Source: Paenirhizobium selenitireducens ATCC BAA-1503 (GTDB lineage: Bacteria > Pseudomonadota > Alphaproteobacteria > Rhizobiales > Rhizobiaceae). Taken from it: a stretch of 64,000 nt of DNA. Position numbers and translations under genes: made by a program. The notes under the pieces are model-generated. The model worked only from the letters and a program-made list of their open reading frames with translations, was not told the DNA's origin and searched no databases. Below are positions 63,777 to 64,000 of the stretch, piece by piece. The stretch is taken from positions 124,001 through 188,000 of the forward strand of contig NZ_JAEG01000006.1 in the NCBI RefSeq assembly GCF_000518785.1. The letters are read 5' to 3'. Every line of letters begins with the position of its first letter. The first letter of the stretch is position 1.

Positions 63777-64000
63777 ATGCCGGACTACCAGCAGATCAAG
63801 AAGGAACTCGAGGGCATCGCGGTTGAGGACAATCCGGCGCTCGTGAAGCAGAAGAGCCGCGACTTCTATTGGTACTCGCCGATCCTGAAAGCCCAGCTCG
63901 ACAACGTCGTCGGCGACCTCGTCGTTTCGCCGAAGAACGAAGAGGAAGTGATCCGTACGCTGAAGGTCGCCTATGCCCATGGCGTGCCGGTCACGGCGCG
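63777..64000 (+). CDS. FAD-linked oxidase, 5' part only
   Basis: The first 74 codons of a gene cut by the window end. SRDFYWYSPILKAQLDN and VVSPKNEEEVIRTLKVAYAH (about 50-69) followed by GVPVTAR match the start of the FAD-binding type 4 (GlcD/D-lactate dehydrogenase-like) domain. It begins two bases after the amidohydrolase stop, so it belongs to the same operon and probably oxidises a product of that pathway. The rest of the gene is outside the window. Confidence 0.75.
   Translation, partial: MPDYQQIKKELEGIAVEDNPALVKQKSRDFYWYSPILKAQLDNVVGDLVVSPKNEEEVIRTLKVAYAHGVPVTA

Overview
The window comes from an alphaproteobacterium of the order Hyphomicrobiales, most likely the family Rhizobiaceae. 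The evidence is a GC-rich sequence carrying a CtrA/SciP/ChpT cell-cycle gene set, a DUF1134 (EipA-type) gene, an RpoH1-type sigma factor, a complete urease plus urea-transporter locus, and many intergenic palindromic repeats of the rhizobial RIME/REP kind (long C-runs and G-runs around 'GATCTCCCCCC..GGGGGAGAT'). No rRNA, tRNA, CRISPR array, insertion sequence or integrase was seen, so this reads as ordinary chromosome with a few accessory islands.

Layout. 1-4.7 kb: an ABC importer with an NMT1/THI5-like binding protein, two different permeases and an ATPase, divergent from a small cupin gene. 5-9.6 kb: an RND efflux pair (adaptor and inner-membrane pump, no outer-membrane channel). 9.6-10.6 kb: a Crp/Fnr-type regulator with a perfect FNR box upstream. 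10.6-20.6 kb (minus strand): urease genes ureD-A-B-C and, further on, ureE-F-G, interleaved with small genes (DUF1272, LprI-like, a GT29-like protein, a peroxiredoxin, a GGDEF protein, a DUF3995 membrane protein), with a PHB-depolymerase-like esterase upstream of ureD. 20.7-26.7 kb: urtABCDE urea importer. 27-32.2 kb: a TerC-family gene, then a very large transporter-histidine-kinase-receiver fusion and its LuxR-type response regulator, convergent with an acyl-CoA synthetase. 34.2-39.8 kb: a branched-chain amino-acid importer (livHMGF, a small membrane gene and the binding protein). 40.4-41.4 kb: an isolated phage-tail-like DUF2793 gene. 41.5-47.6 kb: a LuxR solo, sciP, fliJ-like, ctrA, a single-domain receiver, chpT and the EipA-type gene, that is, a cell-cycle regulatory neighbourhood with candidate CtrA half-sites and GANTC methylation sites. 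47.7-56.4 kb: housekeeping genes (TrmH-type methyltransferase, RluD-like synthase, rpoH, purA) and two poorly known proteins. 57.6-64 kb: a compact catabolic locus with a creatininase-family hydrolase, a LysR regulator, a second NMT1/THI5-type ABC importer, a cytosine-deaminase-like amidohydrolase and the start of an FAD-linked oxidase, cut by the window end.

How the parts work together. The urea importer and urease form a urea-to-ammonium route; the transporter-kinase lies next to it and may sense a nitrogen or carbon solute, but that link is inference. The last locus is the best candidate for an undescribed system: importer and enzymes suited to opening or deaminating a nitrogen heterocycle (cyclic amide or aminopyrimidine), with a near-identical 16-bp motif in front of both plus-strand transcription units pointing to one shared regulator. 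Its substrate cannot be read from sequence alone.
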